NCBI GenBank assembly: GCA_965221605.1
Contig: CBDCSK010000002.1
Span: 1 to 64,000 of the forward strand
DNA length: 64,000 nt
Reading direction: 5' to 3'
From: Aldehydirespirator sp965221605
GTDB lineage: Bacteria > Actinomycetota > Acidimicrobiia > Acidimicrobiales > Aldehydirespiratoraceae
This document shows, piece by piece, positions 16,907-25,351 of the stretch. The position numbers and the translations under genes were made by a program. Under the pieces are notes generated by a model. It was not told where the DNA came from and made no database searches. It saw only the letters and a list, made by a program, of their open reading frames with translations. Positions within the stretch are counted from its first letter, which is position 1, and each line of letters starts with the position of its first letter.

Positions 16907-19906
16907 ATGAACACAGAACCGACAATCAACGGCCGCCTGGCGGAGTGCCTGAGGAAGCGGCACCCGGAATGGCGCGGCGACGGGGTCGCATCCGAGCAGA
17001 CCGGCTTGCTTGTCGACGAGCCGCTCAAGAAGCCGGACGTACTTATCCGTGGTGGAGCCCCGGTCATAGTGGAGGCGGAGATTGCGCCAGCGACGACGGT
17101 TGACCATGATGCGATCGAGCGACTGAACCGCAGAGTCCAGGGCGCCGTCCTCCCGGTGGAGGCAGCTGTCGCGCTCGTCTATCCGGGACGGTTCCGTGAC
17201 ACGATCCGGGAGAGCGATCTAGAGGCCGCGCTCTCCAACGCTGACGACCTCGAATGGCGCATATTCATCGTGTCCGAAACCGGCACACCATCAAGGTTTC
17301 CCACTTCAGGCACCATCCGTGGCGGAATAGACGACCTGGCAGCCGCCATCGAGACCCTCACCATTTCGCCCCGGCACATCGAAGAGGCCGCCGACACTCT
17401 CGCTCGAGCCGTAGCCGAGGCGTCTGGGATCCTCATCGGGCTGAGTGATGGATGCAGACAACAGATTGGCGACCACCTGCATCAGGCTCCAGACCAGCAA
17501 ACGATGCGGATGGCGTCGGCGGTGATCGCGGACGCGTTCCTGTGCCAGACCGCCATAGCGGAAGGCTGCTCCACACCCAACATTGACGCGACCCGATCGC
17601 GAGGCAAGAGCCGAGGGCTCAAGAAGCGCCACATTCTTGACGTCTGGCACGAAATCCTCACGGTGAACTACTACCCGATCTTCAGCCTCGCCTCGCGCGT
17701 GCTGACCGCTGTACCTGACAACAAGGCAGGCGCGGTGTGCGACCGGCTGGCGGCCGCAGCCCAAGATCTGGCCGCGGCGGGAGCCGTCGAAGTGCAGGAC
17801 CTCGCCGGCCAGATGCTTGGGCGCTTGATCGCGGATCGCAAGTTTCTCGCCACGTTCTACACAAGGCCCGCATCAGCGGCGCTGCTCGCCGAGCTAGCCG
17901 CATCCCGCCTGTCAGTGGAATGGTCAGACCCCGAAGCAATCACCGGTCTGCGAATCGCCGACCTCGCCTGCGGCACGGGGGCGCTGCTATCGGCCGCATA
18001 CCGCCGCGTTGCCGCACGCCACCGACGCCGCGACCAAGACCCGGCGCAGGTGCACAAGAAGATGATGAGGCAGTCGCTGATCGGAGCCGACGTGATGCCG
18101 GCGGCAGCTCACCTCACCACGATGATGCTGTCGGCGGCTCATCCCGCCAAGCCTTTCGACGCGTGTGAGATTCATGTGGTCCCCTACGGCCTCACGACCG
18201 ACGGAAGGAATCTGCTCGAGGCAGGCCAGGAGGAGGAGTTGGCCACGAAGCACGTGCGACTGGGATCGCTGGAGTTGATGGCCAAGGATCAGACAGGCTC
18301 GCTCATCGGTCAGGAATCCACGCGCCTCGCGGGGCATGAGGCAGGCGTTCGCGAGGATGACACCGCGTTCGAGTTGTCTGCCGGCAGCGTCGATCTGATG
18401 ATCATGAATCCTCCGTTCACGCGACCCACGGGACACGAGAGCACCAAGGTGGGCGTGCCCGTGCCGTCCTTCGCGGGCCTCAACACCAGCGCTGTGGCAC
18501 AGAAGAAGATGTCGCAGAGGCTCAAGGGGCTCAGGCCCTCCCATCACAGCGCCGGCCACGGCAACGCCGGCCTGGCCTCCGACTTCATCGACCTCGCCCA
18601 CAACAAGCTGAGACCGGGTGGGGTGCTGGCACTGATCCTGCCCGCTCAGATCATCGCTGGCAAGAGCTGGACCGGCGCCCGCAAACTGCTGCAGGATCAC
18701 TACCGCGACCTGGTAGTCGTGACCATCGCCGCGGCTGACTCGTCAACGTCCCGGGCGTTCTCGGCAGACACCGGAATGGCCGAAGCGATCATCGTCGCAA
18801 CGAAGAACACTGACACCCTCACGATGGGCGAGTCGAAGACGGACACGGCCATCTACGCGGTGCTGCACCACCGGCCTCCGTCGCTGCTGGAAGCTCTTGA
18901 GACAGCCCGGGCCATCCAATCAGTCAGTGGCCATCCCGGAGCGCAACTGCTGAACATCGGAGACAAGAGGATCGGATGGCTCACCGAGTGCGAGTTCGAG
19001 CCTGAAGCCCGGGGTCATCCGGCAGGCGTTCACAGCCCCGATGTCGCCGACGCCGCAGGGAGCCTCTCCGCTGGCGAGCACCTGCGACTTCCGCGCGTCC
19101 GCGCCCAGCCGCTCCGCACTGTCGCCCTCAGAGAACTCGGCAGCCGAGGCCCCTATCACCTTGACATCAATGGTGAGCCTCCCGGTCCTGGAAAGCCGCC
19201 GCGCGGTCCCTTCGATGTCCTCACGATCGACCGCGACAAGCACGAACTGGCGTCCTGGCCGATCCTGTGGAGTCACGAACACAAGCGCGAAACGCAGATG
19301 ACCGTGCTGCCTGACTCCGACGGCGCTCCCAGGCACGGCCAACTCTCCGAAGCACGGAACCTGTGGAACGGCACACCCGCCACTGCCGGAGCGGCTCGCC
19401 TGCACCTAAACCGCGACTTCCAGATCAACTCTCAACCGCTCGGCGCTTGCCTCACCCCTCAGGACGCTCTCGGAGGACGAGCCTGGCCGTCATTCGGCGT
19501 GGCCCCCGCGAACGATTCGGACAGGCTTCTCTGGGAAAAGGCCCTGTGTGCATGGCTCAACACGACACCCGGGCTCATCGCCCGCTGGTGGGTCTCCAGC
19601 CGCCAGCAGAAGGGAAGGGCCAACCTTTCGATCACCACAATCGGCCTGATCCCCGTTCCCGACCTTGCCAGAATCTCCCATCACCAACTCCAGGGGCTGG
19701 CTGAGTCGTTCGATGCGCACGTCGATATGGACTTTCTGCCAGCAAACGAAGCCTGGCAGGATGCGGCCCGGCAATCGCTCGACGAGTCGGTTCTATGTGT
19801 CGCTCTCGATCTACCGAGCATCATCCTCGGCCCACTTGAGACTCTGCGCCAGCAATGGTGCTCAGAACCCTCGGTCCACGGCGGCAAGAACACCCAGCCC
19901 AGCTAG
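16907..19906 (+). CDS. N6-adenine DNA methylase with possible N-terminal nuclease domain (type IIG-like)
   Basis: 999 aa from ATG 16907; upstream in-frame codons are made of a DNA tandem repeat and are left out. SAM-binding motif I is DLACGTGAL (352-360), preceded by the family's FYTRP motif (317-321); catalytic motif IV is NPPF (501-504). At the N-terminus PDVLI...VIVEAEI (D44, E56, E58) resembles a PD-(D/E)xK nuclease core with Glu in place of Lys. The C-terminal third is probably target recognition. No separate restriction or specificity gene adjoins, so this may be a one-protein restriction-modification enzyme. The methylase call is firm, the nuclease is a hypothesis. Confidence 0.85.
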   Translation: MNTEPTINGRLAECLRKRHPEWRGDGVASEQTGLLVDEPLKKPDVLIRGGAPVIVEAEIAPATTVDHDAIERLNRRVQGAVLPVEAAVALVYPGRFRDTIRESDLEAALSNADDLEWRIFIVSETGTPSRFPTSGTIRGGIDDLAAAIETLTISPRHIEEAADTLARAVAEASGILIGLSDGCRQQIGDHLHQAPDQQTMRMASAVIADAFLCQTAIAEGCSTPNIDATRSRGKSRGLKKRHILDVWHEILTVNYYPIFSLASRVLTAVPDNKAGAVCDRLAAAAQDLAAAGAVEVQDLAGQMLGRLIADRKFLATFYTRPASAALLAELAASRLSVEWSDPEAITGLRIADLACGTGALLSAAYRRVAARHRRRDQDPAQVHKKMMRQSLIGADVMPAAAHLTTMMLSAAHPAKPFDACEIHVVPYGLTTDGRNLLEAGQEEELATKHVRLGSLELMAKDQTGSLIGQESTRLAGHEAGVREDDTAFELSAGSVDLMIMNPPFTRPTGHESTKVGVPVPSFAGLNTSAVAQKKMSQRLKGLRPSHHSAGHGNAGLASDFIDLAHNKLRPGGVLALILPAQIIAGKSWTGARKLLQDHYRDLVVVTIAAADSSTSRAFSADTGMAEAIIVATKNTDTLTMGESKTDTAIYAVLHHRPPSLLEALETARAIQSVSGHPGAQLLNIGDKRIGWLTECEFEPEARGHPAGVHSPDVADAAGSLSAGEHLRLPRVRAQPLRTVALRELGSRGPYHLDINGEPPGPGKPPRGPFDVLTIDRDKHELASWPILWSHEHKRETQMTVLPDSDGAPRHGQLSEARNLWNGTPATAGAARLHLNRDFQINSQPLGACLTPQDALGGRAWPSFGVAPANDSDRLLWEKALCAWLNTTPGLIARWWVSSRQQKGRANLSITTIGLIPVPDLARISHHQLQGLAESFDAHVDMDFLPANEAWQDAARQSLDESVLCVALDLPSIILGPLETLRQQWCSEPSVHGGKNTQPS

Positions 19907-20031
19907 GCCTGCAGTCTCCGGCCCACCTGACCCTTCGGCGGTTCATTGTTCGTAACGGCGCGCACTTGTCCAGCGCTACACCTGGGCCGCTCAGAACGCA
20001 ACCCAGTGCCGCTCGATTAAAACGTGGAGGA

Positions 20032-20273
20032 CTACAGGGCCCGTGAAGTGCTGCCACACGCTCCCGACGCGTGGGTAGACCACGCCAAGACCAAGATCGG
20101 GTACGAGATCCATCCTTCGACTGCTTCAACTTGGTCGAGTAAGCGGGCCTGGGAGGCTCTGATAGCTTCTCGGTTCGCTGCCCGATATTGCCGAAGATAA
20201 TCCCTGTTGGCAGCCGTGCAAGCATCGCAACGGCACTTGTGATGGACGTAGCTCTGGCGTTTGCCGTGCTCGA
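20032..20273 (-). pseudogene. 3' remnant of CRCDxC-type small protein, cut by IS256 copy 2
   Basis: On the minus strand, sequence leaving the IS edge reads HGKRQSYVHHKCRCDACTA and continues basic and Arg-rich to a stop at 20032. The H-G-x4-Y...KCRCDxC pattern is seen in small actinobacterial and phage proteins of unknown function. The frame now begins inside the IS end, so the native N-terminus is separated from it by the 1.4-kb insertion. The end of a second small gene lies on the other flank. Confidence 0.55.
20265..20273. repeat. Left 9-bp target-site duplication of IS256 copy 2
   Basis: CGTGCTCGA directly precedes the left inverted repeat and is identical to the 9-mer after the right end at 21719-21727. 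Confidence 0.95.
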
Positions 20274-21718
20274 GGTGGCGTCCCAGGTTTGGTGTAATAG
20301 CGGTTGGGGCGCAGGTTCCGGGGGTCATGTTAGGCGGCTTGTGTGACGGTGTGGTGGGGCTGGTCGGTGTTGGTGTGGGCGGGTTGGTGGAGTTGGTGTC
20401 GGAGCTCGGTGAGCGCTCGGGCGATGGCGGGGGTGTAGGTGAGTCCGCGCCAGCCTCCTGAGGCGCGGTCGAGCACGGCCCACACCAGTGTGAGGCAGGA
20501 CGCTTCGCCGGGGAGCCGGCCGATGACTTTGACGCGTCTTCGGGTCTCGCCGAAGGTGCGCTCGATGAGGTTGGTGTGGCGGATCCTGCGCCAGTGCTGG
20601 GCGGGGAGCCGCAGGTGCGCGGTGAGCGCCTGGCGGTCGGTTAGCAGGCAGCGCACTGCGGCGGGGAGCTCGCGGTCGTAGCGGCGGGCGAAGCCGTCGA
20701 TGCCGGCTTGTGCCGCGTTCACCGCTTCCTGGCCGGGCTCGATGTCTTCGGGCAGGTCGAAGATCTCCCAGAACGCGGCCTTGATCTCGTCGCGGCGCCC
20801 GGCGGGGACTTTGGCCACCACGTTGCGGCAGCGGTGGATGAGGCACCGTTGCCGCAACGCCGCCGGCATCTTGGTCTCGATGGCGCCGATGAGGCCGGCC
20901 GCGCCGTCTGAGACGACCAGCAGCGGCGGCCGCAGCCCCCGGTGTGTGAGGTCGTCGAGGAACCCTGCCCAGGCGTCATGGGACTCGTCGCCGCCGGGCT
21001 CGACGGCCAACAGCACCGGCCGCCCGAGGGTGGTGATGCCGTAGGCGACCAGCACCGGCTCAGCCCGCGACCCGTCGTGCATCTTGAAGTGGCTGCCGTC
21101 AACGAACAGGTAGTCCAGCTCGATATCGGACAGGTCCCGGCTGCGGAACGCCTCGAAGTCGTCGCGCAGCCGGGCGCAGACCCGGCCGGCGGTGGACTTC
21201 GACAGCGCGGCCTCCGGTCCCAGCGCCTCGGCGAGCAGGGCCTCGATGTCGCGGTCGGACAGGCCCCGCACCCACCCCGAGATGACCAGCGCCTCCAGCG
21301 GCTCGGTGCGCACCACGCCCTTGCCCAGAAGCTGCGACGCGAACGCCTCGGCGGTGTTGCGCAGCTTCGGGCGGCGCAGATCGATCGGCCCGGCGGTGGT
21401 CTTGACCCTCAGGTCGCCGTAGCCGTTGCGCTGCCCGGCGCGCACTCCCTCGGAGCGGGAGTTCCACTCCCGGCCCAGCCAGGAGGTCACCTCGTCCTCG
21501 AGGACCTGCTGCAACACAAGCCGAGCCGACAGGCGCATCACCTCCTCGAGGACCTCCGCGATGCCGCGGCCCGAGCCGAACAACTCGTCGATCTCGGCGC
21601 GGACAGCTTCTGTGGGCGATACTCGTGCAGGCACGGGCGTAGGTCTCCTTCTTGAGTCGACATCTCTCTGAAGGAACCTACGCCCAAGCCGCTATTACAC
21701 CAGCGATGAGACGCCACC
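20274..21718 (-). mobile_element. IS256-family insertion sequence, copy 2 (1445 bp)
   Basis: Inverted repeats begin GGTGGCGTCCCA at the left and (reverse complement) GGTGGCGTCTCA at the right, with GGTGTAATAGCGG inside both. A perfect 9-bp direct repeat flanks the element, which is normal for IS256-type insertion and indicates a clean, fairly recent event. Same length, orientation and layout as copy 1 at 3927. The two copies are 16.3 kb apart as direct repeats, so recombination between them could delete selA, selB and the tRNA. Confidence 0.96.
20330..21634 (-). CDS. IS256-family (Mutator-type) transposase
   Basis: 434 aa with the same DDE layout as copy 1: D179 (FVDGSHFKM), D243 (VVSDGAAGL), E358 (NLIERTFGE) and the RQRCLIHRCRNV block. 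No frameshift or internal stop is seen, so it is probably functional. Differences from copy 1 are spread along the protein. Confidence 0.96.
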   Translation of the reverse strand: MPARVSPTEAVRAEIDELFGSGRGIAEVLEEVMRLSARLVLQQVLEDEVTSWLGREWNSRSEGVRAGQRNGYGDLRVKTTAGPIDLRRPKLRNTAEAFASQLLGKGVVRTEPLEALVISGWVRGLSDRDIEALLAEALGPEAALSKSTAGRVCARLRDDFEAFRSRDLSDIELDYLFVDGSHFKMHDGSRAEPVLVAYGITTLGRPVLLAVEPGGDESHDAWAGFLDDLTHRGLRPPLLVVSDGAAGLIGAIETKMPAALRQRCLIHRCRNVVAKVPAGRRDEIKAAFWEIFDLPEDIEPGQEAVNAAQAGIDGFARRYDRELPAAVRCLLTDRQALTAHLRLPAQHWRRIRHTNLIERTFGETRRRVKVIGRLPGEASCLTLVWAVLDRASGGWRGLTYTPAIARALTELRHQLHQPAHTNTDQPHHTVTQAA

Positions 21719-22078
21719 CGTGCTCGATGCCCTTCGATCTTGGCTGTTGTGAGATGCAGCATCGCCCGACACAACATATTTTGTCGCTCCATGCTTGTCT
21801 GGACGTGTTGCAATAAGTCCAGCTCTTCGGGCATCAGACAGCGCGGTGTCTATCATCTCATCTGACAACGTGGAGGTTTGCCATGTCCTCCGAAGAGCCG
21901 CAAGCAGTTGAGTTTCCGAAAGGGTCTGCCTCTCAGCGAGTATCGCGACAATCGTGTTGACCAACAGATCATGGCGTCCCTCTCGACGGTCCTTCCGAAC
22001 GAGTGAACGGGAGGCTGTGAGTTGTGCCAGGCGAAAAGTACCCGCATTGAGGTTCTGTGAAGAGGCCCCCTTAGCCAT
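21695..22078 (-). CDS. Hypothetical winged-helix-like protein, 3' end altered by IS
   Basis: ATG at 22078 is preceded by AGGAG about 9 nt upstream. About 118 native residues are followed by codons that run into the right end of IS256 copy 2, so the present C-terminus is not original. The region LVNTIVAILAERQTLSETQL and DTALSDARRAGLIATRP looks like a small winged helix, which could make it a DNA-binding regulator. The family is not recognised. The IS insertion probably removed only a few C-terminal residues. Confidence 0.55.
   Translation of the reverse strand: MAKGASSQNLNAGTFRLAQLTASRSLVRKDRREGRHDLLVNTIVAILAERQTLSETQLLAALRRTWQTSTLSDEMIDTALSDARRAGLIATRPDKHGATKYVVSGDAASHNSQDRRASSTGGVSSLV
21719..21727. 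repeat. Right 9-bp target-site duplication of IS256 copy 2
   Basis: CGTGCTCGA directly follows the right inverted repeat and matches 20265-20273 exactly. Confidence 0.95.
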
Positions 22079-22620
22079 TGCTGCTCCTAGTTCCGCTCAC
22101 CAGAAGGGGATGCTGTGCGAAAGGCGTACGAGCTGCCCCGCTAGCCGTCGAGGGAGACGGCGTGTCGGGTCGGTCGCCCGTCGTGGCTAGGGAATGGTTC
22201 GCCGTCCCGAATAACATCTTTGTGATCCTAAGCGAGCGTTGCGACGCTTGCTCGCAGATCACAGCGGGGTAGCCGTGGAGTCTCCGGCATCAGAGCCGCT
22301 AGGCCGAGCCCACACCCCTTCTGACCTTGATGTTTACAATCCGTTAGGCTGAACGGGGGATATTATTCGGCACCGCCACAAAGCCCCATGTTGGTAGGTG
22401 TGAGAACCAGACTAGGACGACCCAACCAGGAGATATCGGCTAGGCGGTCAAGACACCATTCCACCACGCCGTTCGCTCCGTTAAGGGCCGGAGGCTTTCA
22501 AACGCGGGTGAAGGGCTCCCCGCGGACGGAGGTTCAGGGGGCTAGCGGCCGATCTGCCCCTGTCAGGCTCGCCCAGCCGGGCCGTAAACTACACCTATGT
22601 CATACAGCTTCGAGTAGCCG
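22079..22620. other. 542-bp non-coding stretch between divergent genes
   Basis: No open frame here has believable codon use. The stretch holds a strong 43-bp inverted repeat (listed separately) and AT-rich patches near 22331-22370 that could contain a promoter for the rightward module; a good -35/-10 pair was not found. Confidence 0.5.
22221..22263. repeat. 43-bp inverted repeat, possible terminator or operator
   Basis: Outer arms TGTGATC (22221-22227) and GATCACA (22257-22263) enclose inner arms GCGAGC and GCTCGC around a short loop. As RNA it would form a long near-continuous hairpin. No T tract follows, so a protein-binding site or a structured RNA is as likely as a terminator. Confidence 0.6.
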
Positions 22621-22980
22621 ATGCGAGCGTGGCGGGACATGGACGTGCCAGCGGTAGCTGGCTTCGTCGCGTCCTCAGCAGGGTTTACAGCTCTCGTGGT
22701 CGAGCTAGCCGTTCGCGGCTGGTGGGGGTTCGCTACCTCCGGCTGGGAGCTGCTCATCATCCAAGCCTGGCTAGGAGGATCGGGATGGCTGTCGTGGAGG
22801 GCGTACACAGGAACATACGGCTGGTGGAAGGCCCTCGCAGCACTAGGCATCGGCCTGGCGATGGTCGGAATCTTGTGGGTAGTAGCCATATGCATCCTGT
22901 GGTTGCTCGTCAATCGCCCCAACCTGGTGATCGGCAAGTCCACCCAGATGGGGAATCGACGCGGGCGACGACGATGGTGA
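22621..22980 (+). CDS. Small membrane protein, first gene of unknown three-gene module
   Basis: 119 aa with about three predicted transmembrane segments (FVASSAGFTALVVELAV, LLIIQAWLGGSGWLSW and ALGIGLAMVGILWVVAICIL), ending in a short basic tail MGNRRGRRRW. No family recognised. Start could be 22621 or the ATG six codons later. It lies 4 bp before the next gene, so co-translation is likely; a membrane partner in a defence- or stress-type module is conceivable but not shown. Confidence 0.6.
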   Translation: MRAWRDMDVPAVAGFVASSAGFTALVVELAVRGWWGFATSGWELLIIQAWLGGSGWLSWRAYTGTYGWWKALAALGIGLAMVGILWVVAICILWLLVNRPNLVIGKSTQMGNRRGRRRW

Positions 22981-22984
22981 CGCC

Positions 22985-24070
22985 ATGACAGCAGGCATCT
23001 TCCTACCTGAAGCCACAGACCTAGAGGTTGCCGTTTCCCAAGCTGCTAACGACCTCAAAGTGACAGGCTTCGGGCAACGCACGCGCGCCGCGCTGAGACG
23101 CAACTTTGAAGCGGGGGAAGCCACACTGCTCCCCACCAGTCAGAATCAAGATATTCCCGGCCCGGATCTCATAAGGCACTTGAACGGTCTTCTGTACCAT
23201 CTCTCTGCTGGCATACCAGCCAGCAACATCAGAAGAGCAGATCGAGAGCTTCTTCAAACTCTACGTGACTGTCTTCTGATTGTAGCTGACCTCGTTGCGT
23301 CTGTCTGGCCGAAGGAGCTAAGAGCCACGGCGAGCACGTTCGTCGATTACGACGATCTGCCAGCACCATTCTGTGTCATGTACCCGAACACCCGAGATTT
23401 CGTATCTGATCCCTCCATAAGTCTACCTCGGCCAACAACCAAGATCATCGACAGGGTTCGAGTAGAAATGGAGAAGACACCTGTATGGAATGCAGCACTA
23501 GAGTGTGCAACACAACTAGACTCCACAGAGCTGCAGACTCTGAAGGAAGCACGGAAGACCGTCCTAGAGCAAGCCACATACAACCAGGACGAGACATTCT
23601 TGGACTGGCAGAACAGAGCATACGTATTGATAGAACAGCTACGACGGAATGTTCCTCAACCGTTGCTCCAGTTGAATCAAATGATCCACACTACCATTGC
23701 CACCGTAGTCTCGCTCGCAGTATGGGACTACACGATTACGCCGGAAGAAATCGTCATTTGTGAGCCCATTGACTACCAGCTTCGCGGTGCTGACCTACAG
23801 GGGGCCGAAGATCAGACGGACGAGCCGCAGCCACATGGTCCCGATATACCGTCTGGCTTCTGCCTTGAAGTCGTTCCAACTATCGACCTAATGGTGATGC
23901 CGTTGGATGCAGCGATTCGGATAAGACGCGACAGCACGTTAGCGGGTATCGTCATTCTCAAAGGAGTGACACTGAGCGCCAGACGCAATAGTGCCGAGGA
24001 CTTGGAGTGGAATGTGGAGTTGAATGTCGTGAGGATGTCTGCTTATGAGTCAGTCGAACCAACAGTGTGA
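22985..24070 (+). CDS. Hypothetical protein, 361 aa, second gene of the module
   Basis: No family recognised. Soluble, mixed helical composition, with an acidic linker (AEDQTDEPQPHGPDIPSG) dividing a long N-terminal helical part from a smaller C-terminal part. No nuclease, ATPase or protease motif is evident by eye. Codon use is clearly less GC-rich than the flanking genes, pointing to transfer. It overlaps the next start by 26 bp, so the two are translationally coupled. Confidence 0.7.
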   Translation: MTAGIFLPEATDLEVAVSQAANDLKVTGFGQRTRAALRRNFEAGEATLLPTSQNQDIPGPDLIRHLNGLLYHLSAGIPASNIRRADRELLQTLRDCLLIVADLVASVWPKELRATASTFVDYDDLPAPFCVMYPNTRDFVSDPSISLPRPTTKIIDRVRVEMEKTPVWNAALECATQLDSTELQTLKEARKTVLEQATYNQDETFLDWQNRAYVLIEQLRRNVPQPLLQLNQMIHTTIATVVSLAVWDYTITPEEIVICEPIDYQLRGADLQGAEDQTDEPQPHGPDIPSGFCLEVVPTIDLMVMPLDAAIRIRRDSTLAGIVILKGVTLSARRNSAEDLEWNVELNVVRMSAYESVEPTV

Positions 24071-24950
24071 GGATGCAGTGAGCGACTGGTGCATAGCTAT
24101 CGTTACGCTTAACGAAGACGGTAGCGCTCACATCAGGGAGCACAAGCAACTCTCGGAGGATGAGTCGTCGCGCCTGAGGGAAGCAAACGACACGCTCAAA
24201 TTATTCATAGGTCGCGTGACCTTTAGTGTTCTTCGTCAGAACTACCTGTCTTTTGTCTCGCTCGAAAAGCAATTGACAGCAGAGATTAGTTCGTCCCAAC
24301 CATCCGGTAGTATCCATCCCGAAGCAACGCAAGTCATGCTGACAACAGTAACCCTGAACTATTTGTCGTCTATGCGTATGTTCCTTGATCATGCTGAGAA
24401 GGAACTCACACGGAGGGACAAGGTTGATAATGGTAGCCGATTAGATGTATGGAAGGAAGCTTGTAGCTCCGAGTATGACCATTACTTTGCATATCGCTTT
24501 CTATACCGATATCGCAGTTACATCCAGCATCGAGGTCTTCCTCTAACAATGTCAGAAATTTCCGGGTACCGAGATGATGACGGAAACGTAGTAGGAAGGT
24601 TAGTTCTGAGCGAATCTCCCCAGCGTCTCGTCGAGAACTATGACGGGTGGAGCAAGGTCGAAGATGAACTGGTTTCCTTGACTACTGAGATAGATCTTTC
24701 CGAGCAGATACACCTTAGCATGGAGTGCTTGGACAGGATAGAAGAGTGTTACATTGAACGGTTCGTGCCAGAGCTAACTCATAGTGTCGACACGATTACG
24801 GAAGTTCTGGGTGATGTAGACGACTACGACGGGACTCCGATTATGGCTAAGTTCACGCGTGATGGAGATGCCGTGGCGATCCAATCTATGGACATCCAGA
24901 TAGAGCGCTTCCGGGTTGCACAGCAGGTGATCGTCGGACATCCCTACTGA
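24045..24950 (+). CDS. Hypothetical protein, 301 aa, third gene of the module
   Basis: Starts at ATG 24045 inside the previous gene. Mostly helical, acidic, with a central region (EYDHYFAYRFLYRYRSYIQHRG) rich in Tyr/Arg that recalls HEPN-like or helical sensor proteins, though the Rx4-6H signature is not certain. The C-terminal part contains ECYIERFVPELTHSVDTI. Base composition is the most AT-rich in the window. Function unknown; it belongs with the two preceding genes by coupling and composition. Confidence 0.7.
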   Translation: MSQSNQQCEDAVSDWCIAIVTLNEDGSAHIREHKQLSEDESSRLREANDTLKLFIGRVTFSVLRQNYLSFVSLEKQLTAEISSSQPSGSIHPEATQVMLTTVTLNYLSSMRMFLDHAEKELTRRDKVDNGSRLDVWKEACSSEYDHYFAYRFLYRYRSYIQHRGLPLTMSEISGYRDDDGNVVGRLVLSESPQRLVENYDGWSKVEDELVSLTTEIDLSEQIHLSMECLDRIEECYIERFVPELTHSVDTITEVLGDVDDYDGTPIMAKFTRDGDAVAIQSMDIQIERFRVAQQVIVGHPY

Positions 24951-25351
24951 CCCACATAAGGCACCAACCTGCAAGCTACCCCTGTCCTGGAGGAGGTTCC
25001 GTCTGCTCACGAAGCCCAACATCCATTTCGTCCTTCATGTTGTCGCCTACTGACGCCCACCGCGACCCTCCGAGTTCCTTGGAATTGTAACGATCTTAGA
25101 AGCTCCGTACCCCCTCCGCGGTAGCACCAGCCCAGAACGGCGTGGGGCAACAAATAGGTTTCGCGTCGGGCAGCAGTTTCGCGGCGCTACTCAAGACCCC
25201 TGCAAACACAAGGGCTACAGCAAGTCGCGAACCCCCCACCGATTCCTGATGTGATGTGTCGAGTCTGCACTTGCCGGCCACAAGCCTCCCAGCCAACTCG
25301 GGCCGGCAGCAGGTGGCCCAGGGACTGACCATCTTCCAAGGCCTGGCCCGG
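24951..25351. other. 401-bp gap without a recognisable gene
   Basis: Lies between the end of the AT-richer module and the stop of the ATPase gene. I see no believable coding sequence on either strand. A short imperfect hairpin (AGGCCTGGCCCGGTCAGGGGCCT) at about 25340-25362 straddles the ATPase stop and could terminate it. Confidence 0.5.

Noticed and set aside
3927..21718. The two IS256 copies as ends of a composite transposon
   Set aside because: They are diverged from each other, only copy 2 has a target duplication, and the DNA between them is mainly housekeeping genes and a tRNA.
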